A stretch of 64,000 bases of DNA from positions 260,317,863 to 260,381,862 of the forward strand of contig CP136064.1 in NCBI GenBank assembly GCA_032622095.1, written 5' to 3'. A program made the position numbers and the translations under genes. The stretch is from Siphonodentalium dalli (lineage: Eukaryota > Mollusca > Scaphopoda > Gadilida > Siphonodentaliidae). How positions within the stretch are numbered: position 1 is the first letter of the stretch; each line of letters opens with the position of its first letter. Below are positions 58,601 through 64,000 of this stretch, piece by piece. The notes beneath the pieces were generated by a model, which was not told the origin of the DNA, did no database searches, and worked only from the letters and a program-made list of their open reading frames with translations.

Positions 58601-61600
58601 GATATCCTCGGAGCGATGGGTGAGTCTTATTACATCTCAAAAACCACTTTTCTAAACATCTACATAGATCATCAAATTAAAATTTGTGTCCTATCAATTC
58701 AACTGGATTCCAAACATTCATTTAAATGAACGACATTATCTAGATCTAATTATTGTATCTTATCAACTGCTATAAACAATCACATTGTAAAACTACAATG
58801 TCCAATTTATCTGTAGGACATTTTATAAATTTGTATTTTTAACATCGCACCTAATAAAATGATCAATCTCTATATCTATCTATATCCTCTAATATTTTAT
58901 CTCACGTGACTATCTAAGCCTTATCCACGATTGTGATTGGTTGATTGACATTCACTATTCACTATCGATATTGTCGTCCACGAAGCCATAGTGGGCCTCC
59001 TAAATTAGCACACCCACTATCGCTTGGAAAATCCAGAAATCTATTTTTAGCATGCCCACTATTCCGGGGAGGTAATTTGAAAGTCATCTCCGTCTCGCTG
59101 CAAAAGTTCAACATATTTTTATCCGAAATGTCTTTGTAATCGACAACTAGAGCACAATAAATTATAAGCAATTTCTTTATGTTATTTGTGATGTTTTACC
59201 CATGTTTGATGTGGCGATTTATCATGTTCCTTTCTCCGCTGATCATAATATCGCTTCTATATTTTTGTCTATTTCCTCAGTTCGCACTACTAAATTTTCT
59301 GAACAAAATATAATAAATTATAGTAATTTTCGGCAAAAAAAAGTATTGTTTTGAACTGATGTCATTGTTTAACAACGACGACGTCTGCTTTCCATTGTTA
59401 ATAATTCTCGAGGAAGAAAATTTTAGATTTGCCCAATTAGAAGCCAGGCAATTTATTGAAGAATATTTGACAAGCAAAAAAAACAAAAAACTTTGCACTG
59501 AAAATATTGAAATCGTTCTGCAATGAAAAGGGAATACATGGGAATATAGATGATTGTGAATTGTGTTGACATTATTCATTAAGACATTATGGGACAGAAT
59601 GAAATTCATTAAGACATTATGGGACAGAATGAAAAATGTTCGATAAAATATAATAAATATTGCACGGTTTGTCGGTGACTATGCCAAATAGTGGTCCTCG
59701 GTGGAGGAATAGTCCCCAAGCCGGAGGCGAGGCAAAATGTCAATTGTTACAAACACGGTCAGACGATTTTACCTGCCCGACTTTTTTCGCTGCCTTGGAG
59801 GCCAAACTTTCCAATTTTCGACCAAGCGCGGGATTTCTCTTCCCGGCTCGGGGACTATTCCTCCCCTATTTTGGCATAGTCACCTCCAAGCCATGCAATA
59901 TTTATATATTATATACCTGCCAATGATGAGTCGACCTTCCTGTTGCATAGACTCATAAACCTTTCTCTCCTCTTCCGATAACTCAACATGCTCGATGAAC
60001 ACGTCGCGACTGGGCAGGTTGACGATTGGCTTCCCATTCACCTTCTGTGTTTTAAGTCGTCTGAGAGCGACATGACCAATTAGGTGCTGGACTCTCCTGG
60101 AAGTATGGAATAAATCTCTGATGAAAAGGAGCAATTATTTAATTATGGAAGTTTGAACAACTACGACTTTATTACAAAACAGAGAAGTGTTTTTAGAACT
60201 ATAGCTGCCAAAAATGACAAATTTAAAACGTCACCAAAACAAACATTTTAAATCAAGTTTGCATCATATGGGACTAATTTTTAAGAATGGATACCATGTT
60301 CGTATATGAGATACGTCACAATGACAGAGAAAGATGGGAAAATAGGACTTAACCCCTTAACCCTTCCATGACTGGAACTTCCTTAAATTTGTGAAAACCC
60401 TGTGCCAATGCATCCTCTTAAATATGTGAGTCTCCCGTAGGAAGCCTTGCATATATAAGAGAACACACTGGCCTAACAATATTTACCTTGACCTTGTAAG
60501 CCAGTGCATTCTCTTATATATGCGAGGCTCTATATAAGAGGATGCACTGGCACAGGATCTTTAATGCTGCACCAGCGCAGCTCCCGTCATGAAAGTGTTA
60601 ACTGGTAATAATTATCATCATAAGGCTACAAGAAAGACATGCAAATGAAATATTTGTTATGCCTTTTTGTGACTTAATAAAATGATCGAAGATGTGATGA
60701 TTGAGGTTGGTCGGGATAACAAAAGTTAAATTAGGATTTGGGAGTAAAGATTTCACTAGACTTCACTCAGATCAAAACCAGACTCATGATTTTATTCAAC
60801 CTAAAATTTTGAATATTCAAGACTCTAAATAATCTCTATTTTTATTGTATCAAACAATGGTTAGATATCGTGCAACCAGTTATTATATGGATTATTTCAG
60901 AATACATGTTGCTAACACCAACTGCGAGGGGTATGATAACATATTCTGCTAATATGATATGCCCATGGTAATGCTCAAAAAATACAATGTGCAACTAAGA
61001 TCTGTCCATGGTACTACAATCAGAATGCATTGGGCAATGATCAATTTCCCAAGGTACGGATCACATTGTCACTCACTTGATTGCACTTTCATTTCCTTGA
61101 GCTAGCGGTCTCTCTATCGTTCTGTGCCACCATTTCTTGTCTGTGAACGGACTGATCTCCAGGAAATTTATAATTGACCACAGATCCTTCATGGAATTCT
61201 GTATGGGTGTTCCTATAACAGATAACAGCCGAGGTATGAACCGACCATTCTTATACTTATATATATTCCAAATACACATGATCCTATAAAACCCAGGTGA
61301 AAATTGGCGGGCGGAATCCAAATTATAATATGACCTGTATTTTGGGCTAGTAAACTCAAATACCAAATTTCATTCCATTCAATTCAGACTTACTAAAGTT
61401 ATCATCCGGAAATGAAAATTAAGTGCAAATTCCAACAAAAAGGGCCCTAACTCTGGTGAAAATTGGCGGGCAGAAACCCAAATTCAAACTTGAACTGTAT
61501 TTTGTGCTAGTAAACCCACATGCCAAATTTCAGTCCATTCAGTTCAGACTTACTAAAGTTATCATCCGGAAATGAAAAAAGCGAATGGATGGATGGACAC

Positions 61601-63988
61601 ACTGTCAGGCAGACGCACTGACAGACGGACGGACCAATAACATAATATGTCGTTTTTTCAAAACAGTCATTTAAAAAATTATTTATTAATCAAACAATAT
61701 TTTACATTTAAAGCTACTCAGTCCGATTAGACGCTCCTAAATTACTATTTCTTTGGCTTTGGGGGTAAAAAATATTTGAATTGAGTCGAGGAACCCACCC
61801 ATCAAAGCTCAGAGTGATTAGATATTGATTTTTGAAATCTATTAATTTTCGGAGATGTGGGCCACAAGTTAACAGAACCACGTGCTCAAAACGGACAAAC
61901 TGCGGGTGTAAGATGGATAACTCTAAAATCAAGTGGTTATTGTTGTTAACAGTACCCACTTGATTTTAGAGTTATCTATCTTACACCCGCTGTTTGTCCG
62001 TTTTAAGCACGTGGTTCTGTCAACTTGTGGCCCACATCTCCGAAAATTAATGGATTTCAAAAATCGATATCTAAGGCCAAAAAAAACAAGTGTTTTTGAG
62101 AATCGATGAGGGAGCGAGGGTTTTATTTTTATTTTTTATTTTTGTTATGGGGATAATGCCCATAGTTAGCATGGGTTATTATACCTTCCCAGGTTAAGAA
62201 AATCTAAGGAGAACATTGTTTTGATATAAACTAATGTATTCCACTATAAAGGATGACCAATTATCACATTATACTACCCGTACATCAAATCTTAAATAAA
62301 GAATGACATAAATATATGAAATTGTACTATCCCTACATCCTATAGGGATATACCAGAATGATATATATATACACTAGTACAATGTATATTTCAATTTCTG
62401 AACCATTGTTGATATATTTGATATATGTATGTACCTTTTTATAGTATATATCTATTTATATCAGACCTGTTTACTTTCATAATTGGAAATAGGGAGATTT
62501 GTCCTCAGAAATAGGAAAATTTAGTTAAAAATAGGAAAATTTAGTTAAAAATAGGGAGATTTTTTTCAATGTCAGTATTAAACATGGAAATCACTTCACA
62601 TTTTTTATTTAACTGTCATAGACTGTTTGTTGCATTTGGTTTGCATCTGCCACACCTCAGTTACCTATTTCTTGATTTGCTGCATTCAAAGGCACACCCT
62701 TTCAGTAGTTTCACAGTTTAGTACAGCTATGATCTATGCACACAATTAACGGCCTTGACACCGACCGAATACCGAGTGTCTCTAAATCTAATTTCTAAAA
62801 TCACTGAATCATTGGGAATAAAATTACGATTTTTCGGTTGGATCACGCTTTATTTCCATCAAGCCAAAATACACGATTAAAAATATATTTGCACACTATA
62901 AAATGGTGCTCTCGGATAATTTTGTCGCCAAATATATTCAGTAACATCGGTGAATTTAAAGAGAATACGCATGGACAGAATTGATTGAGGTCTGTTCGAT
63001 TTGCGGTCTCACGGTTACTGCGTATATAAAACACGGAATACCACAAAGACGGAAACGGAACTAAAACAAACAAAGTTTAAATCAGGATTATAAATTTTAT
63101 ATCTATCTATATACTTTAATATTTATCCATCTATACTATAGTAACTATACATGCTAGCCATAAAAACTTCAAATACTATTATATTAAACCAGCATACACA
63201 TCGCCAATATGCACCATATTTCTTTCCGGTTTGCATTCCCGAAATTGGAAATCTCATAATTGTTTTCCGCACGGTAACACATTTGACTTAATAAACTTGG
63301 GTGTTGGGCAGCTTGTGGTGACAATATACATGGTAGTTATCATTGCCTAGTGTCTACCAACACATACACCATTGTATGTCTATCATATTCGATGTTTGAA
63401 ACATCACTAATTTCTCTTTTCTAGTTTCCTATTTTCGTGTTAACAAATTGAAAATCGTAATAAAATAGTTCCCGCGTTGAACCATTTTATTACGCCTTTT
63501 TTCCAAACGCGGTTATGTCCGAGAATCAAAACCCTTTTTTTTTTTTGGCCTAATCACTCTGAGCTTTGATGGATGGGTTCCTCGACTCGAATCAAATATT
63601 TTCTACCCCAAAAGCCAAAGAAATAGTAATTTAGGAGCGTCTAATCGGACTGAGTACCTTTAAATAACAACATAATATTGTCAAATATAGCTCCATCTAA
63701 TGAACTCTTACCTGTTAGCACCCATTTGCGTTCTGCTTTTAAAGATATGATAGCCTTGGTTTGTTGGGCATTTGGATTTCTGATGATATGACCTTCATCA
63801 AGGACGATTCGCAGCCAATTAACCTTCTGTAAAGTCTTGTTGGTTTTAGCATCAGCCGCAAGCGTGGCATACGTTGTCAGTATTATATCTTGTTCAGCCA
63901 GCAGCTTTGAATTCTTGGAGCGACTTGGGCCATAATATGTATAGACATTCAGGTGAACATTCGGGTGCAAATGAAGTTCCAACTGGTC
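40536..63988 (-). CDS. HLTF: HLTF (RAD5-type SNF2 ATPase / RING E3 ligase), 3' part, ten exons
   Basis: The coding segments join on the minus strand as 63988-63712, 61212-61077, 60117-59917, 56435-56308, 54945-54749, 52300-52157, 49273-49161, 47818-47638, 44148-44068 and 40685-40536. Every junction is GT-AG and every phase matches, giving 1608 nt that end in TGA. In order the product shows DEGH, the LTGTPIQNS block, LRQLCCHP, a RING finger embedded between the two helicase lobes, VVSQFTSLLDLV, LKAGGVGINLTSANKVYLLDP, QCFDRCHRLGQ and a basic tail. A RING inserted between SNF2 lobes is the hallmark of HLTF/Rad5, which polyubiquitinates PCNA and remodels stalled forks in the nucleus; that role is family knowledge. 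The N-terminal HIRAN domain and first ATPase motifs must lie beyond the window. SHPRH is the nearest alternative, but the spacing and sequence fit HLTF much better. Two of its exons are partly amplified in tandem (see the 154-bp and 72-bp arrays). Confidence 0.94.
41065..41325. mobile_element. hAT-like MITE, compact form
   Basis: CAAGCCTTGAAATAGTG ... CTATTTCAAGGCTTG with two arm pairs, nearly identical to 29545-29800. Confidence 0.88.
41390..42110. repeat. ~170-bp tandem repeat, four units
   Basis: Units share AAATCCAAGATGGC, GTGGCCATGTTTTTTTGCCG, AATGACCCCAAAATGACTCG and CAAATTTCATAATGATC at about 41415, 41640, 41795 and 41945. An AC/CG-rich run follows at 42105-42150. Confidence 0.85.
42570..42765. 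repeat. 46-bp tandem repeat, four units
   Basis: CACAAAGCCATACAAACATA and TTACTGTCACTAACTGGACT, spaced 46-47 bp. Confidence 0.92.
42815..43555. mobile_element. hAT-like MITE with internal inversion and insertion
   Basis: The outer arms are standard (GAGGTCCCCAGAGAGTG; CACCCTCTGGGGACCTCATT). The interior segment is reversed, and about 300 bp of unrelated DNA (43125-43435) follows it. Confidence 0.75.
43556..44035. repeat. Dispersed repeat paired with 51715-52075
   Basis: Shares GTAGGGTGATCAAATA, AATTAAATGCAGTGACTCTC, GATGGCGAAATCGTTTTCG and GACGATGTTTTCTATGGAGT with the second copy. Both copies lie in HLTF introns. Family unknown. Confidence 0.85.
44068..44148 (-). CDS. HLTF: HLTF exon: motif VI (QCFDRCHRLGQ)
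   Basis: This 81-nt exon encodes AWNPASEDQCFDRCHRLGQ followed by TKDVTITK. It contains motif VI with the arginine finger that completes the ATPase site between the two lobes. The acceptor is GATTTTTAG and the donor GTTAGAT. It is in phase 0 at both ends. Confidence 0.94.
44247..44571. mobile_element. Foldback element, second copy
   Basis: CTGAAGGGGTCACTCTCACC ... GAGAGTGACCCCTTCAG ends with two GTGCTGAAGGGTACACAGG units in each arm; it matches 13222-13555. Confidence 0.88.
44720..45860. repeat. Degenerate ~130-bp repeat block
   Basis: Successive units share GACCCCATTTGAACAAATCT, CAGTCACCCAAGGACCCTCC, AATATAAGCTGAATAGG and TGATGGTTCTTGAGAAG. Confidence 0.8.
46530..47010. repeat. Dispersed repeat with GGACGGACG tail and small tandem
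   Basis: Same order of phrases as 34290-34670. The end has a twofold direct repeat of AAAGCCAACATTT-CAGATAAACAAAGATG. Confidence 0.8.
47350..47640 (-). repeat. 72-bp tandem array of the HLTF motif V exon end and donor
   Basis: The last part of the motif V exon (GGVGINLTSANKVYLLDP) and its donor GTAAGTAAA recur with donors at 47637, 47563, 47491 and 47419, spaced 74, 72 and 72 bp. A degenerate fifth piece ends near 47350. The 72-bp units are 24 codons, so the stretch stays open across copies. Most differences are silent; one copy has Pro to Thr and the outermost Ile to Leu. Confidence 0.93.
47638..47818 (-). CDS. HLTF: HLTF exon: motif V (LKAGGVGINLTSANKVYLLDP)
   Basis: The exon encodes SNGFSFSRLDGTMTAVKRVK, PGSPTIMLLSLKAGGVG and INLTSANKVYLLDP. 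The acceptor is GCATATCAG and the donor GTAAGTAAA at 47637. It is 181 nt and ends in phase 0. Its last ~60 nt and the donor are repeated in a 72-bp tandem array immediately downstream. A TTAA-flanked MITE starts only about 22 nt upstream of its acceptor. Confidence 0.94.
47841..48230. mobile_element. TTAA MITE next to an HLTF acceptor
   Basis: Full length with TTAA on both ends. Its inner edge is about 22 nt upstream of the acceptor of the motif V exon, so the branch-point region of that intron may lie inside the MITE. Confidence 0.9.
48635..49092. mobile_element. MITE with the CATTCTCTTATATATGC core and different ends
   Basis: The outer inverted repeats are GACCCGCCATATCAAATCC and GGATTTGATATAGTGGGTC. 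The core matches the TTAA MITEs but there is no CCCTTTACCC end. Confidence 0.82.
49161..49273 (-). CDS. HLTF: HLTF exon: helicase C lobe, VVSQFTSLLDLV
   Basis: The exon encodes IDALMNALLRNRLEDTSTK and SIVVSQFTSLLDLVQVPL. This is the SSSKI-ALM-L ... K-LVVSQFT block (motif IV region) of HLTF. The acceptor is CATTACAG and the donor GTGAGTG. It is 113 nt long and leaves two bases, which match the next exon. Confidence 0.93.
49776..50390. mobile_element. hAT-like element, CAGGGTCCGCGCTGG ends, with an inserted MITE half
   Basis: Flanks CTCGGTGA / CTCGGCGA (8 bp, one mismatch). From 49944 (TTAAAGGTACTCAATCCGAT) to about 50180 it contains half of a second-family TTAA MITE. Matches 27796-28295. Confidence 0.83.
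51322..51562. mobile_element. TTAA MITE (CCCTTTCATGA type)
   Basis: AACCCTTTCATGACTGGAGC ... ATTATGAAAGGGTTAA; the left TTAA is mutated. Confidence 0.83.
51715..52075. repeat. Dispersed repeat, second copy of 43556-44035
   Basis: Long collinear similarity with small indels; ends near CCTGAGCAAGTACATA. Confidence 0.85.
52157..52300 (-). CDS. HLTF: HLTF exon: last RING cysteines and linker
   Basis: The exon begins PQPRCPLCRGEIDTSKLLEV, supplying the final C-x2-C of the RING. It continues with a proline-rich linker, VPPPPQAKDDAKE, and ends DDASWQSSSK, which matches the W-SSSKI segment opening the second helicase lobe in HLTF. The acceptor is CTTTCAG and the donor GTCATT, a weaker but acceptable GT site. 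It is 144 nt, phase 0 at both ends. Confidence 0.92.
52405..52617. mobile_element. TA-flanked foldback MITE, intact copy
   Basis: CAGTAATGCCCTAATTAATC ... GATTAATTAGGGCATTACTG, flanked by TA. The arms are ~105 bp with few mismatches and a small loop (CTCCCCGAGAG). It lies in the intron between the RING array and the PRCPLC exon, and keeps an empty TTAA at 52431-52434. Confidence 0.92.
52800..54868 (-). repeat. 154-bp tandem array of the HLTF RING core exon (~14 copies)
   Basis: TAAGG landmarks at 52921, 53074, 53228, 53382, 53536, 53690, 53844, 53998, 54152, 54306, 54457, 54559 and 54713 give spacings of 153-154 bp, except 151 (an in-frame codon loss) and 102 (a truncated copy). Each full unit is a 117-nt segment (S-D-S-D-E-E-C-A-V-C ... 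N-E-K, all six zinc ligands kept) plus a 37-nt spacer. The spacer begins GTGAG and ends CCTTAG, so it looks like a minimal GT-AG intron. The unit is in phase 0 at both ends. Copies from 53074 to 54305, 54559 and 54713 differ in the coding part only at silent sites. The two copies farthest downstream carry replacements and a one-base loss. Confidence 0.95.
54749..54945 (-). CDS. HLTF: HLTF exon: RING finger core (complete parental copy)
   Basis: After ETVAKSGVNINEDLRKKLVE the exon encodes SGSDEECAVCLDSL, ITHCAHVFCRMC and ESVIRNEK. This supplies the first six RING ligands in C3HC4 order, C-x2-C ... C-x-H-x2-C-x2-C. The last C-x2-C is in the next exon. The acceptor is TTTTCAG and the donor GTGAGAAT; the exon ends in phase 0. 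It is the only copy with the full upstream part, so it is taken as the parent of the adjoining 154-bp array (52800-54868). Confidence 0.93.
55300..55650 (-). repeat. tRNA-derived SINE, minus strand
   Basis: Read on the minus strand it has TTCCAGTGGTTAGCGTTTTT (A-box-like), GCATTCGAATACC (B-box-like), and ends GGAATGCGCTATATAAATGC with an ATTATTATAA tail. The body differs from the 3.0 and 58.2 kb SINEs but the tail is shared. Confidence 0.8.
55745..55880. mobile_element. hAT-like MITE, half element
   Basis: CAAGCCTTGAAATAGGGTG ... CTGGGGACCTCATTCTGC; compact subfamily. Confidence 0.85.
55977..56237. mobile_element. TTAA MITE (CCCTTTCATGA type)
   Basis: Both TTAA ends are present, though the left terminus is diverged (TTAACGTTTCCATCACTGG). 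Confidence 0.83.
56308..56435 (-). CDS. HLTF: HLTF exon: YFQEGT ... LRQLCCHP
   Basis: The exon completes the arginine codon and reads YFQEGTLLHHYGQVLAIMMR, then LRQLCCHPLLVAKAAA and IAKETV. LRQ(I/L)CCHP is a conserved SNF2 signature before the RING insertion. The acceptor is TATTTGCAG and the donor GTGAGC. It is 128 nt long and leaves one base. Confidence 0.93.
56700..57830. repeat. Degenerate dispersed repeats with GGACGGACGG runs
   Basis: A direct ~165-bp duplication (AAAGGGGCGTAACTCTGG, TGGGCGGACGAAACC, TTGTCCCCCCCGGCTGG) at 57140-57470 lies among older units carrying TTCATTGAGATCCGATC. Confidence 0.8.
58150..58597 (+). repeat. Full-length tRNA-derived SINE
   Basis: GGAGCTCCGTGGTCCAGTGG with TTAGCGCGTTGGACTTG (A box) and GGCGAGTTCGCGGC (B box). 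The body contains CAGCAGTGGCTTGGCCG and CTTGAGCAAGGTCGCTCG. It ends GAGCGCTTTGGGCCTCATGG and GCGCTTTACAAATGC with an ATTATTATTATTA tail. Confidence 0.9.
58600..59270. other. HLTF intron sequence, nothing recognised
   Basis: No exon, RNA gene or repeat family identified. Confidence 0.5.
59568..59632. repeat. Twofold direct repeat, ~31 bp
   Basis: ATTCATTAAGACATTATGGG followed by ACAGAATGAAA, twice in tandem. Confidence 0.9.
59655..59905. mobile_element. Foldback element abutting an HLTF donor
   Basis: GGTGACTATGCCAAATAGTG and GGAGGAATAGTCCCC recur inverted as GGGGACTATTCCTCCCC and TTTGGCATAGTCACC. The outermost AATATTGCA/TGCAATATT also pairs, placing the edge within ~12 nt of the donor at 59916. 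Confidence 0.85.
59917..60117 (-). CDS. HLTF: HLTF exon: lobe 1 to RING linker
   Basis: The exon encodes HVALRRLKTQKVNGKPIV, LPSRDVFIEHVELSEEE and EGRLIIGR. It matches the HLTF segment LRR-K-GKP-LP-R-VFI-H-LS-EER that follows motif III. The acceptor is TTTCATCAG and the donor GTATAT. The 201-nt exon leaves AG of an arginine codon. A foldback repeat begins within about 10-30 nt of the donor on the intron side. Confidence 0.93.
60357..60601. mobile_element. TTAA MITE (CCCTTTCATGA type)
   Basis: TTAACCCTTCCATGACTGG ... CGTCATGAAAGTGTTAA. Confidence 0.85.
61077..61212 (-). CDS. HLTF: HLTF exon: SNF2 motif III block
   Basis: The exon completes the glycine codon of LTGTPIQNS and continues KDLWSIINFLEISPF and WWHRTIERPLAQGNESAI. 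The acceptor is TGTTATAG and the donor GTGAGT. The 136-nt exon enters with two bases and leaves two bases (AA). The TPIQNS-KDLW block is the standard SNF2 motif III region that couples ATP hydrolysis to DNA translocation. Confidence 0.94.
61270..61660. repeat. Degenerate dispersed repeat, two units
   Basis: GGTGAAAATTGGCGGGC, GGGCTAGTAAACTCA and AAGTTATCATCCGGAAATG twice, with a GACGGACGGACC tail; related to 16330-16940. Confidence 0.78.
61708..63663. mobile_element. Second-family TTAA MITE split by a Harbinger-like insertion
   Basis: The left part 61708-62074 and right part 63551-63663 together make a standard foldback copy with TTAA at both ends. The right end is about 49 nt from the donor of the first HLTF exon. 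Confidence 0.85.
62075..63550. mobile_element. Harbinger-like non-autonomous insertion, 1.48 kb
   Basis: Inverted ends GGCCAAAAAAAACA and TTTTTTTTTTTTTGGCC are flanked by TAA on both sides (62072-62074, 63551-63553). Other copies of the host MITE read straight through this site. The GAGAATC ... AACCC sub-terminal blocks are also paired. No transposase ORF is seen. Confidence 0.8.
63712..63988 (-). CDS. HLTF: HLTF exon: ATPase lobe 1 with DEGH box
   Basis: The acceptor reads AATAACAG before GACCAG and the donor is GTAAGAG at 63711. The 277-nt exon starts in phase 0 and leaves one base. It encodes QDIILTTYATLAAD (motif Ib region), VLDEGHIIRNPNAQQTKA (Walker B; HLTF has DEGH instead of DEAH) and ends at WVLTG. 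This is the first exon seen in the window; earlier exons are off the right edge. Confidence 0.95.
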
Positions 63989-64000
63989 CTGTTATTAAAG

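Overview
This is a repeat-rich, AT-rich piece of an animal nuclear genome. It has split genes with GT-AG introns of 1-4 kb, tRNA-derived SINEs, a LINE tail, many MITEs and several minisatellites, and no bacterial-type operons. The repeat style suggests a lophotrochozoan, probably a mollusc; that placement is inference. All recognisable genes lie on the minus strand.

Right half (63988 down to 40536): ten exons with matching phases form the C-terminal ~535 codons of HLTF, a RAD5-type SNF2 ATPase and RING E3 ubiquitin ligase of DNA-damage tolerance. Upstream exons lie beyond position 64000. DEGH (motif II), the LTGTPIQNS block, a split C3HC4 RING and the QCFDRCHRLGQ motif VI are all visible, and the stop codon is at 40536-40538.

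Left half (20484 down to 1 and beyond): eight phase-compatible exons form a second minus-strand gene. It combines an integrase-type HHCC zinc-binding segment with several C2H2-like fingers. I cannot name it; it may be a domesticated-transposon-type gene. Its first exon has an apparent one-base frameshift near 20253, and E2F-, E-box- and YY1-like motifs lie just upstream. A possible terminal exon of a third gene (Ig-like) lies at 20953-21090.

Most of the rest is mobile or repeated DNA: (a) hAT-like MITEs carrying the AATGAGGTCCCCAGAGGG block, about 15 copies; (b) two TTAA-flanked (piggyBac-like) MITE families; (c) a TA-flanked foldback MITE; (d) hAT-like elements with GGTTCGCGCTG ends; (e) Harbinger-like elements with TTA/TAA duplications; (f) three SINEs sharing a 3' tail with a CR1/L2-like LINE fragment; (g) a ~6.8-kb, more GC-rich insertion (about 30.9-37.7 kb) that splits one MITE.

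The most unusual signal is local tandem amplification across splice junctions in both genes. A 154-bp unit holding the HLTF RING core plus a 37-nt GT-AG spacer occurs about 14 times, and the differences between most copies are all synonymous. A 72-bp unit repeats the 3' end of another HLTF exon with its donor. A 63-bp unit repeats an acceptor of the left gene, and a 45-bp unit doubles one of its donors.
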